DNA from: Bog-366 sp963722555 | Lineage (GTDB): Bacteria > Acidobacteriota > Terriglobia > UBA7540 | Direction: 5' to 3' | DNA length: 64,000 nucleotides | Assembly: GCA_963722555.1 (NCBI GenBank) | Contig: CAVRNQ010000001.1 | Span: 868,001-932,000 of the forward strand | In this document: one piece after another, positions 43,024 to 52,263 of the stretch | Numbering within the stretch: position 1 is the stretch's first letter | How the letters are laid out: each line of letters starts with the position of its first letter | Translations under genes and position numbers: made by a program | Notes under the pieces: model-generated | The model's database searches: none | What the model saw: the letters and a program-made list of their open reading frames with translations, nothing else | What the model was told of the DNA's origin: nothing

Positions 43024-44805
43024 TTAGGGCCTGGGAATCAAACGCCTGACCCTCGCCGCGCCGACTTGATCGCCCCCCGCTTCCAGTGCGCGAGCCTCGG
43101 CCTCGTAAGCTTGAATGTAGTCCGGATCCACTTCCCGCGCGGCACGGAACTGCTCCGCCGCCTGCGCCGGCTTGCCGAGTTTCAACCAACAAGTTCCGAG
43201 AAAGAAGCGGGCACCCACATCCAGCGGGTTCGCGCCCACCGCTCGCTGGAAATACTCCGCGGCCCGCGCATAGTCGCCGCGCGGGAAATAGACTGAGCCC
43301 AGCTCGTCATAGGCCGCACTGTAACGGGGCGTGAGCTCGACCGCCTTCTGAAAATAGGCCAAGGCGTCTTCCGTGCGCCCCTCGACGTAGGCGAGCTGGC
43401 CGAGGCCAATCCAGCAATCGTAGGTGACGGAAGGCAGCTCGACCAGCGCTGTGTGGTTGAGCCGGAGCGCCGTCTCATATTCTGCGCGGGCGCCGGCCGG
43501 ATTGTTGTCGCGATACTCGAGGACAATCGCGCGGTGCACGTGCACGAGCGCAGCCTGTGGCGCCACCCGGTAGGAATAATTCCACAACGATTCGTTGTCG
43601 CGCCAGCGCGGGACGGCGCGCAAATCCTGCACGGTGAAGAGAACCAACGCCAGACCCAGGACGGGAACCAGCAGAGGAGCAAGCCGCCGGTTCGGGACCG
43701 CCAGGGGAACCGTGCGTAGCAGGAAATGCGCCACCGCCAGGCAGAGGCCCACGGAAGGCAGATAGCTGAAGCGCTCCGCCAGAAGCGGGAAGCTGAGCTG
43801 CCGCACGTCCAAACAAGGAAGCAGCGTGACCGGCCACCACAGAATCAGGAAACACAGGGCGGGGTCGCGCCTGCGCAGGGTGACCGCCAGCGCCAGGCCC
43901 AGCAGTGCGATCCAGGGCCAAGGGGAACCGAGACTCGCGGCGAGGTCGAAGTCGCGGAAATCGTTCAAGCCCGTGGGCCAGAAGAAAAGCCGGGTATGCT
44001 GTCCCAGCAGCCCCACGGCTGCCGCCGCCACGCGCGGCGTGACTTTCCAGAGATGCACAGCGTGCGACACGTGCCCCAGGACAAGGATGCGAAGTTCCAG
44101 GTAGACGGCCGTAATCGCCGCGTAGGGAAGCCAGCGAAGTCCCCTGCGCCACCAGCTTGCCTGGTCCGCCTTCACGAACCAGTACACCCCCAGCAACAGC
44201 GGAAAACTGACGGCCATTTCCTTGAAGAGAAGGGCCGGGAAATAGACACCAGCCGCGAGCGCGTGCCACGCCCAGCGCCGTCCTGGAGTTTTCTCGGCGC
44301 GCAAAAAGAGCAGGAAGGCCAGCAGATAAAAAAGCCCGCACCCACAGTCGGGGACGCCCGCAATCCAGCAAACCGGCTCGACGTGCAAGGGGTGCAACAC
44401 CCAAAGCAGGGCCCCCGCGAAGGCGGTCAGGTGGTCCTCGAAAAGCTCGCGGCCCAACTGGAAAACCAGCAGCCCGGCGAGCACGTAGAAAATGAGTTGA
44501 TAGAGGTGAAAAGACCCCGGGTCAGGCCCCGCCAGGCGCCAGACCAGCCAGTGGGAGAAAATGTGCAAGGGCCGGTAGAAATTCGTCTCCGCCGCCGCTC
44601 CCAGGAACGACCAGACGGAGCCGGTGAAGATGTGCCGCCACAGGCGGGGATTGCGCACGAAGGGATTCTCCAGCACCTGCCGGCCGTCGTCGTAAACAAA
44701 CCCGTTGGCGAGCATGCCGCGGAAAACCGCGACGGTCGCGAGCACCAGCAGCCAGTTGGCCACCGCGCGATGGTTCTTGAGCAATTCGTTCGAACGGGTC
44801 AACAA
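43024..44805 (-). CDS. TMTC-like membrane protein with C-terminal TPRs, paralogue 2
   Basis: 593 aa, collinear with its neighbours: TVAVFRGMLANGFVYDDGRQ (acidic YDD motif), NFYRPLHIFSHWLVWRLAGP, LLWVLHPLHVEPVCWIAGVPD, then TPRs ending ARFFLGTCWLKLGKPAQAAE and QAYEAEARALEAGGDQVGAA. The TPR half is closer between paralogues 1 and 2 than is the membrane half. Probably arose by tandem duplication. 135 bases separate it from paralogue 1 and 53 from paralogue 3, so the three may be one operon. Confidence 0.8.
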   Translation of the reverse strand: MLTRSNELLKNHRAVANWLLVLATVAVFRGMLANGFVYDDGRQVLENPFVRNPRLWRHIFTGSVWSFLGAAAETNFYRPLHIFSHWLVWRLAGPDPGSFHLYQLIFYVLAGLLVFQLGRELFEDHLTAFAGALLWVLHPLHVEPVCWIAGVPDCGCGLFYLLAFLLFLRAEKTPGRRWAWHALAAGVYFPALLFKEMAVSFPLLLGVYWFVKADQASWWRRGLRWLPYAAITAVYLELRILVLGHVSHAVHLWKVTPRVAAAAVGLLGQHTRLFFWPTGLNDFRDFDLAASLGSPWPWIALLGLALAVTLRRRDPALCFLILWWPVTLLPCLDVRQLSFPLLAERFSYLPSVGLCLAVAHFLLRTVPLAVPNRRLAPLLVPVLGLALVLFTVQDLRAVPRWRDNESLWNYSYRVAPQAALVHVHRAIVLEYRDNNPAGARAEYETALRLNHTALVELPSVTYDCWIGLGQLAYVEGRTEDALAYFQKAVELTPRYSAAYDELGSVYFPRGDYARAAEYFQRAVGANPLDVGARFFLGTCWLKLGKPAQAAEQFRAAREVDPDYIQAYEAEARALEAGGDQVGAARVRRLIPRP

Positions 44806-44858
44806 GGGTCAAGCCTCACGGAAGGAATACGCAGAGCCGAGCCCGCGCCCGGCCCCCC

Positions 44859-46700
44859 TCAACGTTTCGCCTCGAGAGCCCGGACGCGCGCCGCCTCCCC
44901 TGTGTCACCGGCTGCTTCCAGGGCGCGCGCTTCGGCTTCGTAAGCTTCCCTATAAGTCGGATCGACCTGGCGCGCGGCGCGGAATTGCGCCGCTGCCTCG
45001 AGCGGCTCGCCAAGCTTCAACGCGCAGGTGCCGAGAAAGAAACGCGCCTCCACATCCTGCGGGTTCAGCCGGACGGCCGTCGCGAAGTACTCTGCCGCTT
45101 TCCGGTAGTCGCCATGGGGAAAGTAAAGTGCGCCCAGGGATTTGTATGCCGGACTGTGGCCGGGCGCCACGCGCACCGCATTTTCATAGTAGTTAATAGC
45201 CTCCGGCGGGCGGCCCCGCATCTGCGCGACCTGCCCCAAACCCAGGTAGCACTCGTAGGTGAGCCCCACGAGCGGGCGCACGCTCGCTTGGTTCAGGCGC
45301 AGGGCGGTTCGATATTCCTGCTCGGCCCCGTCCACGTTGGCGTCGCGTGTGCGGAGGAGGGTCGCCTGGAAAAGGTGCACGAGCGCCGCATTCGGAGAGG
45401 CGCGCAGCGAGTAACTCCACAGAGCCTCGTTGCTGCCCCAGGTGGGAACCAAACGCACATCCTCGACGGCGCAGGCGGTCGCGGCGAGCGCCAGCAGGCC
45501 GGCCAGCGCGGGAGCAAGCTTCGCCAGTGGGAGAAGTTGCGGCAGCTTCACCAGGCACAGGTAGGCCAGGGCCAGCGAGAGCCCCACCGACGGCAAATAG
45601 GAGAAGCGGTCGGCGACGGGAAAGCTGACCAGGCGGACGTCCAGGCAGGGCAGCAGCGTCACACCCCACCAGCAAATCAGGAAGCCCAAGATGGGCTCGC
45701 GGTGCCGCGCGAGTAAGGCGGCGGCGAACCCCAGGAGCACAAGCCAGGGCCAGATGGAATGCAGACTCGGGCCGAGGTCGAAAACGCGGAAAGCGCTCAA
45801 ATGCACAGGCCAGAAAAAGAGTCTGGCATGCTGCCCCAGAAGTCCCAGCGCCGCCACCAGCGTCTGCCGTGAAATCTTCCACACTTCCGGCCCTGAGGAG
45901 AAACCACCCAGCATCGTGACGCGAATCGCCAGATAGGCCGCCCCCGCCGCCGCAAAAGGCAGCCAGCGGATCGCCTTATGTTTCCACGTCGAGCTGCCCG
46001 GCAGGAAGAACCAATAAACCAGAACCAGCAGAGGAAAGCTCAGTGCCGACTCCTTAAAGAAGAGGGCTGGCAAGTACGCCAGAGCGGCGAGCGCGTAACG
46101 CGCGAGGCGAGTGCCGGCGGCCCGCTCGGCGCGCAGAAAGAGCAGAAAACCTAAAATGCTGAAGGCGGCCGCGCCCGCGTCGGGCAGGGCGGAAACCCAG
46201 GTTACCGTTTCTACGTGCTGGGGGTGCAGACCCCAAAGCAATGCGCCGGCCAGCGCCGCAAGGTCGTTGTGCACGAGTTCCCGCCCCAGCCGATAGACCA
46301 GCCCCACGGTTACGGCGCACAAGAGCAGTTGGAAGAGATGAAACAGTGCGGGGTTGGGGCCGCCGGCGCGATATAGAAGCCAGTACGCCAGGAACTGCAG
46401 CGGCCGGTAGAAGTTGTCGTGCTCGCCCGCGCCGCGAAACGACCAGACAGAGCCGAGAAACATCCGGCGCCAGAAACTGGGGTTAGCGATGAAGGGATTT
46501 TGCAGAATCTGGGGAATATCGTCAAAGACGAACTGACACGCCAGCGTGCCCCCGAAGACCACGAAGGTAAGCAGGCAGAGAAGCGCCCCAGCCCGTCGAG
46601 AATGATTCTGGAGCCAACTGTTCCACCGCGCAAGCAAGCGCCACCTCGGATCCCGGGCGAGACTCGCGCTAAGGCTAGCCGGGACCAGCAAGGATGACAA
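44859..46700 (-). CDS. TMTC-like membrane protein with C-terminal TPRs, paralogue 3
   Basis: 613 aa, with about 25 additional N-terminal residues compared with the other two (MSSLLVPASLSASLARDPRW). Motifs in the same order: TFVVFGGTLACQFVFDDIPQ, NFYRPLQFLAYWLLYRAGGP, LLWGLHPQHVETVTWVSALPD, and TPRs ending YREAYEAEARALEAAGDTGE. First gene in transcription order. The start at 46700 is the only one that keeps the extension. An internal start cannot be excluded. Confidence 0.8.
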   Translation of the reverse strand: MSSLLVPASLSASLARDPRWRLLARWNSWLQNHSRRAGALLCLLTFVVFGGTLACQFVFDDIPQILQNPFIANPSFWRRMFLGSVWSFRGAGEHDNFYRPLQFLAYWLLYRAGGPNPALFHLFQLLLCAVTVGLVYRLGRELVHNDLAALAGALLWGLHPQHVETVTWVSALPDAGAAAFSILGFLLFLRAERAAGTRLARYALAALAYLPALFFKESALSFPLLVLVYWFFLPGSSTWKHKAIRWLPFAAAGAAYLAIRVTMLGGFSSGPEVWKISRQTLVAALGLLGQHARLFFWPVHLSAFRVFDLGPSLHSIWPWLVLLGFAAALLARHREPILGFLICWWGVTLLPCLDVRLVSFPVADRFSYLPSVGLSLALAYLCLVKLPQLLPLAKLAPALAGLLALAATACAVEDVRLVPTWGSNEALWSYSLRASPNAALVHLFQATLLRTRDANVDGAEQEYRTALRLNQASVRPLVGLTYECYLGLGQVAQMRGRPPEAINYYENAVRVAPGHSPAYKSLGALYFPHGDYRKAAEYFATAVRLNPQDVEARFFLGTCALKLGEPLEAAAQFRAARQVDPTYREAYEAEARALEAAGDTGEAARVRALEAKR

Positions 46701-46774
46701 GCGGATATTCGAAGTCTTGCCGGAGACGATTATAGCTGGCGTGGCGCGGCGGGAAAACCGGAGAAAGCGGGGGG

Positions 46775-47476
46775 CTACGGCGGAGCTGGTTTGACGCCCG
46801 TAACGAGCAGTGCGCCTTCAGCTTTGAAGCGTCGCAGCTCATCGGCGTCGCGGAACCAGCCGCCGTTGTGAACCTCGGGACTGGGCGAGGGGTCAGGAAT
46901 CCGGCGATGGCTCACGGCGCGGAGGCCGGCTGCGACGAAGCTCTCCTCCCACTCGGCGGCCGAGAGCAGATGCGTGGGAATCCCGAGCAAGGGTCCCCAT
47001 TGGTGACAGTAAGGATTGTCGCGGTAGTAGTTGATCAGGATCCACGCCGAGCCGCCGGCCCGCAGCACACGGGAGATTTCGGCAACGCCACGCGCCGGGT
47101 TGGGCCAGTAGTAAGCCGATTCGACGGAGAGGGCCTGGGTGAAGAAATCCTCCGGCGCTGGGATCTGCTCCGCGGTTCCCTCGAGGAATTTGACGTTGGG
47201 GATGCCCGCACTCGCGAGCTGGGCGCGCCGGATCATCTCACCGGATACATCGATGCCCACCACCTGCCCGCGTGGCACGCTCGCGGCGAGCCGCCGGGCC
47301 AGCCAGCCAGTCCCGCAGCCCACGTCGAGGACGCGGTCGGTGGGTTGTAAATCCATAAGCGCGAGGGTGGGCTCGACGATAGGAAGATGATGTTCCTCCA
47401 TCCCCTCGCCGCGGCCCGCTTCGGCCCAGCGGTTGAATTCTTCGCGAAGATGCTGGTCAGGACCGGTTTCTGCCAT
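46775..47476 (-). CDS. Class I SAM-dependent methyltransferase
   Basis: From ATG 47476 (MAETGPDQHLREEFNRWAE) about 233 aa. Rossmann-type SAM motif DRVLDVGCGTGWLARRLA, acidic second motif VVGIDVSGEMIRRA, and the post-motifs VKFLEGTAEQIPAPEDFFTQ and ISRVLRAGGSAWILINYYRD. The acceptor is unknown. The frame is also open to an ATG at 47500. Between the TMTC-like genes and thiC, same strand. Confidence 0.85.
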   Translation of the reverse strand: MAETGPDQHLREEFNRWAEAGRGEGMEEHHLPIVEPTLALMDLQPTDRVLDVGCGTGWLARRLAASVPRGQVVGIDVSGEMIRRAQLASAGIPNVKFLEGTAEQIPAPEDFFTQALSVESAYYWPNPARGVAEISRVLRAGGSAWILINYYRDNPYCHQWGPLLGIPTHLLSAAEWEESFVAAGLRAVSHRRIPDPSPSPEVHNGGWFRDADELRRFKAEGALLVTGVKPAPP

Positions 47477-47554
47477 GTCGGTCGGACAACAGGGCGGCAT
47501 TCGGAGCGCTGAACGTTCCGGCTGAGGCTGAAGATGGGATGCGGAGTCGCCGGC

Positions 47555-48949
47555 CTATCTTTCGACTTTCGTCAGCAGCTCTACGAATTTCTGTTCGCGC
47601 TCCTGCTGGTCGATCCCCATGTGTTTTTCCATGACCTGGGTGGTGTTCATGGAGCAGAACTTGGGACCGCACATGGAGCAAAACGCGGCTTCCTTGTAAT
47701 ACTCATCGTGCAGCGTTTCGTCGTGCATGGAACGCGCCGCCTCCGGATCGAGCGCAAGCTCGAACTGCCGGTTCCAGTCGAAGAGGAAGCGCGCGTAGCT
47801 GAGCGCGTCGTCGCGGTCGCGCGCGCCGGGGCGGTGCCGGGCCACGTCCGCAGCATGGGCGGCAATCTTATAAGCAATTATACCTTGGCGGACATCATCT
47901 TTATTGGGAAGGCCCAGATGTTCCTTGGGAGTGACGTAGCAAAGCATGGCCGCACCGTGCCACCCAATCATGGCCGCGCCGATGGCGGAGGTGATGTGGT
48001 CGTAGCCGGGAGCGATGTCGGTAACCAGCGGGCCGAGCGTGTAGAAGGGCGCCGCATGGCAAAGCTCAACTTCTTTGTCCACTTGCAGCTTGATCTGGTC
48101 CAGGGGAATGTGGCCGGGGCCTTCGATCATCACCTGCACGTCGTACTCCCAGGCCTTCTTGGTGAGCTCGCCCAGCGTCTTCAGCTCCGCGAATTGGGCC
48201 TCGTCGCTCGCGTCAGCCAAGCAGCCGGGGCGCAAGCCGTCGCCGAGCGAAAAGGAAACGTCGTATTTCTGGAAGATTTTGCAGATTTCCTCGAAATGCG
48301 TGTAGAGGAAATTCTCCTGCTGGTTCTCCACACACCACTGCGCCAGGATGGCGCCACCACGGCTGACGATACCCGTGATGCGCTTGCGCGTGAGCGGAAT
48401 GTGCTGGCGCAACACGCCGGCGTGGATGGTCATGTAATCGACGCCCTGTGCTGCCTGCTCCTCAATCACTTCCAGCATGATTTGAGCGGTCAGGTCACGG
48501 ACCTTTGTCACGCGCGCCAGGCCTTCATAAATGGGCACCGTGCCGATGGGGACGGGGCTGGCGCGTAGAATCGCTTCGCGGATAGCGTGAATGTTGCCGC
48601 CGGTCGAAAGGTCCATCACCGTGTCCGCGCCGTAGTGCACCGAGGTGTGTAGCTTTTCGAGTTCCTGGCCGATGTTCGAGGCGCTGGCGGAGTTGCCGAT
48701 GTTGGAGTTGATCTTGCATGTCGCGGCGACGCCAATCGCCATAGGCTCAAGTTCCACGTGGCGGATATTGGCGGGAATAATCATGCGGCCGCGCGCCACT
48801 TCGTCCCGCACGGTCTCGGCAGCCAGGCTTTCGCGCTTCGCCACGAATTCCATTTCTTCCGTAACGATGCCCTGGCGAGCATAATGCATCTGTGTCACGA
48901 TGGGACCGGTGCGCTTCGACACCCAATCGGCGCGAACTGGAGACACCAT
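47555..48949 (-). CDS. thiC: Phosphomethylpyrimidine synthase
   Basis: Radical-SAM enzyme that converts AIR to HMP-phosphate for thiamine synthesis. The C-terminal 4Fe-4S motif CSMCGPKFC has Cys424, Cys427 and Cys432. 464 aa, the short form lacking the long N-terminal domain of the E. coli enzyme. Family blocks: IPANIRHVELEPMAIG, STGGNIHAIREAILRASPVP, MIEGPGHIPLDQIK. I looked for a THI-box riboswitch in the 236-base spacer before the kinase gene and saw none. Confidence 0.96.
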   Translation of the reverse strand: MVSPVRADWVSKRTGPIVTQMHYARQGIVTEEMEFVAKRESLAAETVRDEVARGRMIIPANIRHVELEPMAIGVAATCKINSNIGNSASASNIGQELEKLHTSVHYGADTVMDLSTGGNIHAIREAILRASPVPIGTVPIYEGLARVTKVRDLTAQIMLEVIEEQAAQGVDYMTIHAGVLRQHIPLTRKRITGIVSRGGAILAQWCVENQQENFLYTHFEEICKIFQKYDVSFSLGDGLRPGCLADASDEAQFAELKTLGELTKKAWEYDVQVMIEGPGHIPLDQIKLQVDKEVELCHAAPFYTLGPLVTDIAPGYDHITSAIGAAMIGWHGAAMLCYVTPKEHLGLPNKDDVRQGIIAYKIAAHAADVARHRPGARDRDDALSYARFLFDWNRQFELALDPEAARSMHDETLHDEYYKEAAFCSMCGPKFCSMNTTQVMEKHMGIDQQEREQKFVELLTKVER

Positions 48950-49185
48950 AAAATAACCTCACCTTCTGATGCAGTGACCCCGAGGATTCAGTTTACAACC
49001 GCGCCGCAGCTTCCGCAAGTTGCGGCCTCGGCCTCGGAGCGCGGCCATCCTGCCCGTGCCTGCCTCCTCAGGGGCGGGACGCCCGTGGTACGACGCGCTT
49101 TTCAGCCACCGGCGGGGGTCTATTGCGGCAATCCCTGCCTTAACGTATGATAGTGTGAGTTTCGGGTAGAACAAACCACATCCAG

Positions 49186-52074
49186 ATGATCGATCGCACG
49201 ATCTCTCACTACCGCATTGTCGAGAAGCTTGGCGGCGGCGGCATGGGTGTGGTCTATAGAGGCGAGGACACCAGACTCGGCCGCTCCGTGGCGCTCAAGT
49301 TTCTTCCCGAGCAACTGGCCAAGGACCCGCAAGCCCTGGAGCGATTCAAGCGCGAGGCACGCACGGCTTCCGCGCTCGATCACCCGAACATCTGCACCAT
49401 CTACGAAATCGACGAGGCGGCCGGCCAGCCCTTTATTGCCATGCAGTTACTCGAGGGGCAGACGCTCAAGCATCGCATTTCCGCCGGCCCGATCAAGTCC
49501 GAGGATTTGCTGGAGTACGCGATTCAATTGACCGATGCGCTGGACGCAGCGCACGCCAAGGGCATCATCCATCGCGACATCAAGCCGGCGAACATTTTCC
49601 TAACCAGCCGCGGGCAGGCGAAAATCCTGGATTTCGGCTTGGCCAAGGTGGCGCCGGAACGACCGCGGGCAGGAGCGCTGGTGGGCGCTTCCGCCGCGGC
49701 GACGCTGGCTACCGCCGAGGAACACCTGACCAGTCCCGGCACAGCGATGGGTACCGTCGCTTACATGTCGCCGGAGCAGGCGCTGGGTCAGGAGCTTGAC
49801 GCGCGCACGGATCTGTTCAGCTTCGGCGTGGTGCTTTATGAAATGACCACGGGACGCCCGGCCTTCGGCGGCACCACGTCCGCAGCGATCTTCGACGGCA
49901 TCCTGCACAAGGCGCCCGTTTCACCGGTGCGACTGAATCCAGAAGTTTCTCCAGACCTTGAGCGGATCATCAACAAGCTGATCGAGAAAGACCGCGAGAT
50001 GCGCTACCAGAGCGCGGCGGATGTCCGTGCTGACCTGAAGCGCCTGAGGCGCGATACAGATTCGGGAGGCTCGGCGGCAGTCCCGGCGGTAAGCACAGGG
50101 GCGGCCCGGGCGGGCGCGGCAGATGTGGCGGTGCCGACCACAGCGAACCTGCCCGCGGCCGGCACATGGCGCACGAAGGCTGTGATCGGCGCTGCACTCG
50201 CGGTGGGGCTGGTCGCGGCGGTCGCGGCTTTCCTGCATTTGCGTCGGCCGGCGTTGACGGAGCGCGATTCGATTGTGGTGGCGGACTTCGTTAACACGAC
50301 CGGTGAATCGGTTTTTGACGGCACGCTGAAACAGGCGCTGACGGTGCAACTGGAGCAATCACCGTACTTGAATATTCTCCCCGAATCACGGGTGCGCCGC
50401 GCGCTGGGCTTCATGGGCCGTTCTCCAGACGAGCGCCTGACGAACGATAGCGCGCGCGAGATCTGCCAGCGCGAAGGCGCCACAGCCCTGCTGACGGGCA
50501 CGATTGCGAGCCTGGGCAGCCACTACGTGCTCACTCTTCGCGCCCTGAACGCGCAAACCGGCGACACGCTTGCCGAGGATCAAGTGGAATCGGAGAGCAA
50601 GGAACGGGTGTTGCAGTCACTCGACCGTGCTGCCTCGAGCCTGCGCCAGAAACTGGGCGAGTCACTCAGCTCCGTGCAAAAGTTCGCCACTCCTCTCGAA
50701 GAGGCCACAACGTCATCACTCGAGGCGCTGAAGACCTTCAGCCTCGGCCAGGCCGAGCATCAGAAGCTCGAGGATGACAAGGCCATTCCCTACCTGAAAC
50801 GCGCCGTGGAACTGGATCCCAATTTCGCCATGGCCTATGCCACCTTGGGCGTTGTCTACAATAACAGCGGGGAATCGCAGCAGGCTGAAGACAACATCAA
50901 GAAGGCGTTTGACCTCAGAGAAAGGGTAAGCGAGCGCGAGAGGTTCTATATTTCCGCGCATTACTACGATACGGTCACGGGGGAAGTCGACAAGACCCTC
51001 GAGACCTATGAGCAGTGGAAACAAACCTACCCTCGCGACACCGTCCCTTACGATAACCTGGCGCTGCGATATGCCCAGATTGGGCAACACGAAAAGTCAC
51101 TGGCCAATGCCAGTGATGCCATGCGCCTTAACCCCAAGGACGGCTACGCCTACCAGAACCTTGCCGGCGCCTACGCCAACCTCAACCGCTTTGATGAGGC
51201 CAAGGCCATCGTGGACCAAGCCAACTCGCAGCAGTTGGGTTCGATTGGTACCCATTTGTTGACCCTTCAGATGGCCTTCGCCCGGGAGGACCAGGCCGGC
51301 ATCCAGAGTGAAGTGGCATGGGGGGCCGGCGGGCCGAATGAGCCATTCCTCCTCTTTTTCCAGGGGGAAGGTGAATGGGCTCAGGGCAAAGCACGTAAAG
51401 CTCGCGAGACCTTCAATCGTGCAGCCAGCGCAGCTCAGCGCCACAGCTTGAAGGAGTTCGCGGTGGCGGTGCAAGTCGAAGAGGCAATCCGGGAAGGCGA
51501 ACTGGGCAATTTTCAGGCGGTTCGCGCACGTCTGGCCCAGGGTCTGGCGATGAGCGAGAAAAGGCTAAGGGTTGCAGCCGCAGTTGCCTTGGCTCGAGCC
51601 GGCGATGCAGCCCGCGCTGAGAGACTCGTGGGGGAGGAGGCGAAAGAATCTCCCAAAGACACGCTTCTTAACGACGTACAAATCCCGGTTGCTCAAGCCA
51701 TCATGGAGATCGAGCGCAACAATCCAGTAAAGGCTGTTTCGTTGCTTGAGGCTGCCAGGCCTTACGAATTCGGCGCCGGGCCGGATGCCTCCGGTTACTT
51801 GCCTAACGAGGTGCGCGGGCAGGCTTATCTCGCGGCGCACGACGGCGCCAAGGCGGCCGCCGAGTTTCAGAAGATTCTCGACCACTTCGGCATTGACCCA
51901 ACCTCACTCTTCTTGCCGTTGGCCCATCTGGGACTGGGCCGCGCTTATAGCCTCGAGGGTGACAAAGCCAAAGCCCGCACCGCGTACCAGGATTTCTTCG
52001 CCCTGTGGAAAGACGCCGACCCCGATATCCCTCTCCTCGAAGAAGCCAAAGCCGAATACGCCAAGTTGCAGTAA
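49186..52074 (+). CDS. Eukaryotic-like Ser/Thr protein kinase with TPR sensor domain
   Basis: 962 aa. Kinase domain 9-270: glycine loop LGGGGMG (15-21), Lys38 in VALKFLP, HRD 129-131 in GIIHRDIKPANIFL, DFG 149-151, activation segment with MSPEQAL, and DLFSFGVVLYEM. Then a linker, one TM helix (about 331-352), a domain starting DSIVVADFVNTTGESVFDGT (common in this kinase group), and about 8 TPR-like units to the end. The C-terminal part is therefore likely extracytoplasmic. Typical Acidobacteriota architecture. It diverges from thiC with 236 bases between them. Confidence 0.93.
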   Translation: MIDRTISHYRIVEKLGGGGMGVVYRGEDTRLGRSVALKFLPEQLAKDPQALERFKREARTASALDHPNICTIYEIDEAAGQPFIAMQLLEGQTLKHRISAGPIKSEDLLEYAIQLTDALDAAHAKGIIHRDIKPANIFLTSRGQAKILDFGLAKVAPERPRAGALVGASAAATLATAEEHLTSPGTAMGTVAYMSPEQALGQELDARTDLFSFGVVLYEMTTGRPAFGGTTSAAIFDGILHKAPVSPVRLNPEVSPDLERIINKLIEKDREMRYQSAADVRADLKRLRRDTDSGGSAAVPAVSTGAARAGAADVAVPTTANLPAAGTWRTKAVIGAALAVGLVAAVAAFLHLRRPALTERDSIVVADFVNTTGESVFDGTLKQALTVQLEQSPYLNILPESRVRRALGFMGRSPDERLTNDSAREICQREGATALLTGTIASLGSHYVLTLRALNAQTGDTLAEDQVESESKERVLQSLDRAASSLRQKLGESLSSVQKFATPLEEATTSSLEALKTFSLGQAEHQKLEDDKAIPYLKRAVELDPNFAMAYATLGVVYNNSGESQQAEDNIKKAFDLRERVSERERFYISAHYYDTVTGEVDKTLETYEQWKQTYPRDTVPYDNLALRYAQIGQHEKSLANASDAMRLNPKDGYAYQNLAGAYANLNRFDEAKAIVDQANSQQLGSIGTHLLTLQMAFAREDQAGIQSEVAWGAGGPNEPFLLFFQGEGEWAQGKARKARETFNRAASAAQRHSLKEFAVAVQVEEAIREGELGNFQAVRARLAQGLAMSEKRLRVAAAVALARAGDAARAERLVGEEAKESPKDTLLNDVQIPVAQAIMEIERNNPVKAVSLLEAARPYEFGAGPDASGYLPNEVRGQAYLAAHDGAKAAAEFQKILDHFGIDPTSLFLPLAHLGLGRAYSLEGDKAKARTAYQDFFALWKDADPDIPLLEEAKAEYAKLQ

Positions 52075-52120
52075 GTGCCCTCTTTCTTTTCCGGGGATTC
52101 CTAATACAGATAATAGCAAG

Positions 52121-52153
52121 TAGCGCAGACGCCGGGTTTGCGTCTGCGGCTCG
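52121..52153. repeat. TAGCGC-word-GCGG hairpin after the kinase gene
   Basis: TAGCGCAGACGC, loop CGGGTT, then GCGTCTGCGGCTC: single member of the dispersed hairpin family, with stem word CAGACGC. It could double as a bidirectional transcription barrier between convergent genes. No T-run. Confidence 0.55.
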
Positions 52154-52263
52154 CCCTGCACCAGACGGTACAGGGCTCGTGTTGGTGGCCATAGGTTACC
52201 GGGGCGCTTTCGCGTCGGCGGGCAGGCGTATGCGGTCAATGGCCAGCCCGCAGCGGCGTTGGA

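Noticed and set aside
48950..49185. TPP riboswitch before thiC
   Set aside because: The CTGAGA and ACCTGA(T/A)-type conserved motifs are not found in the spacer.
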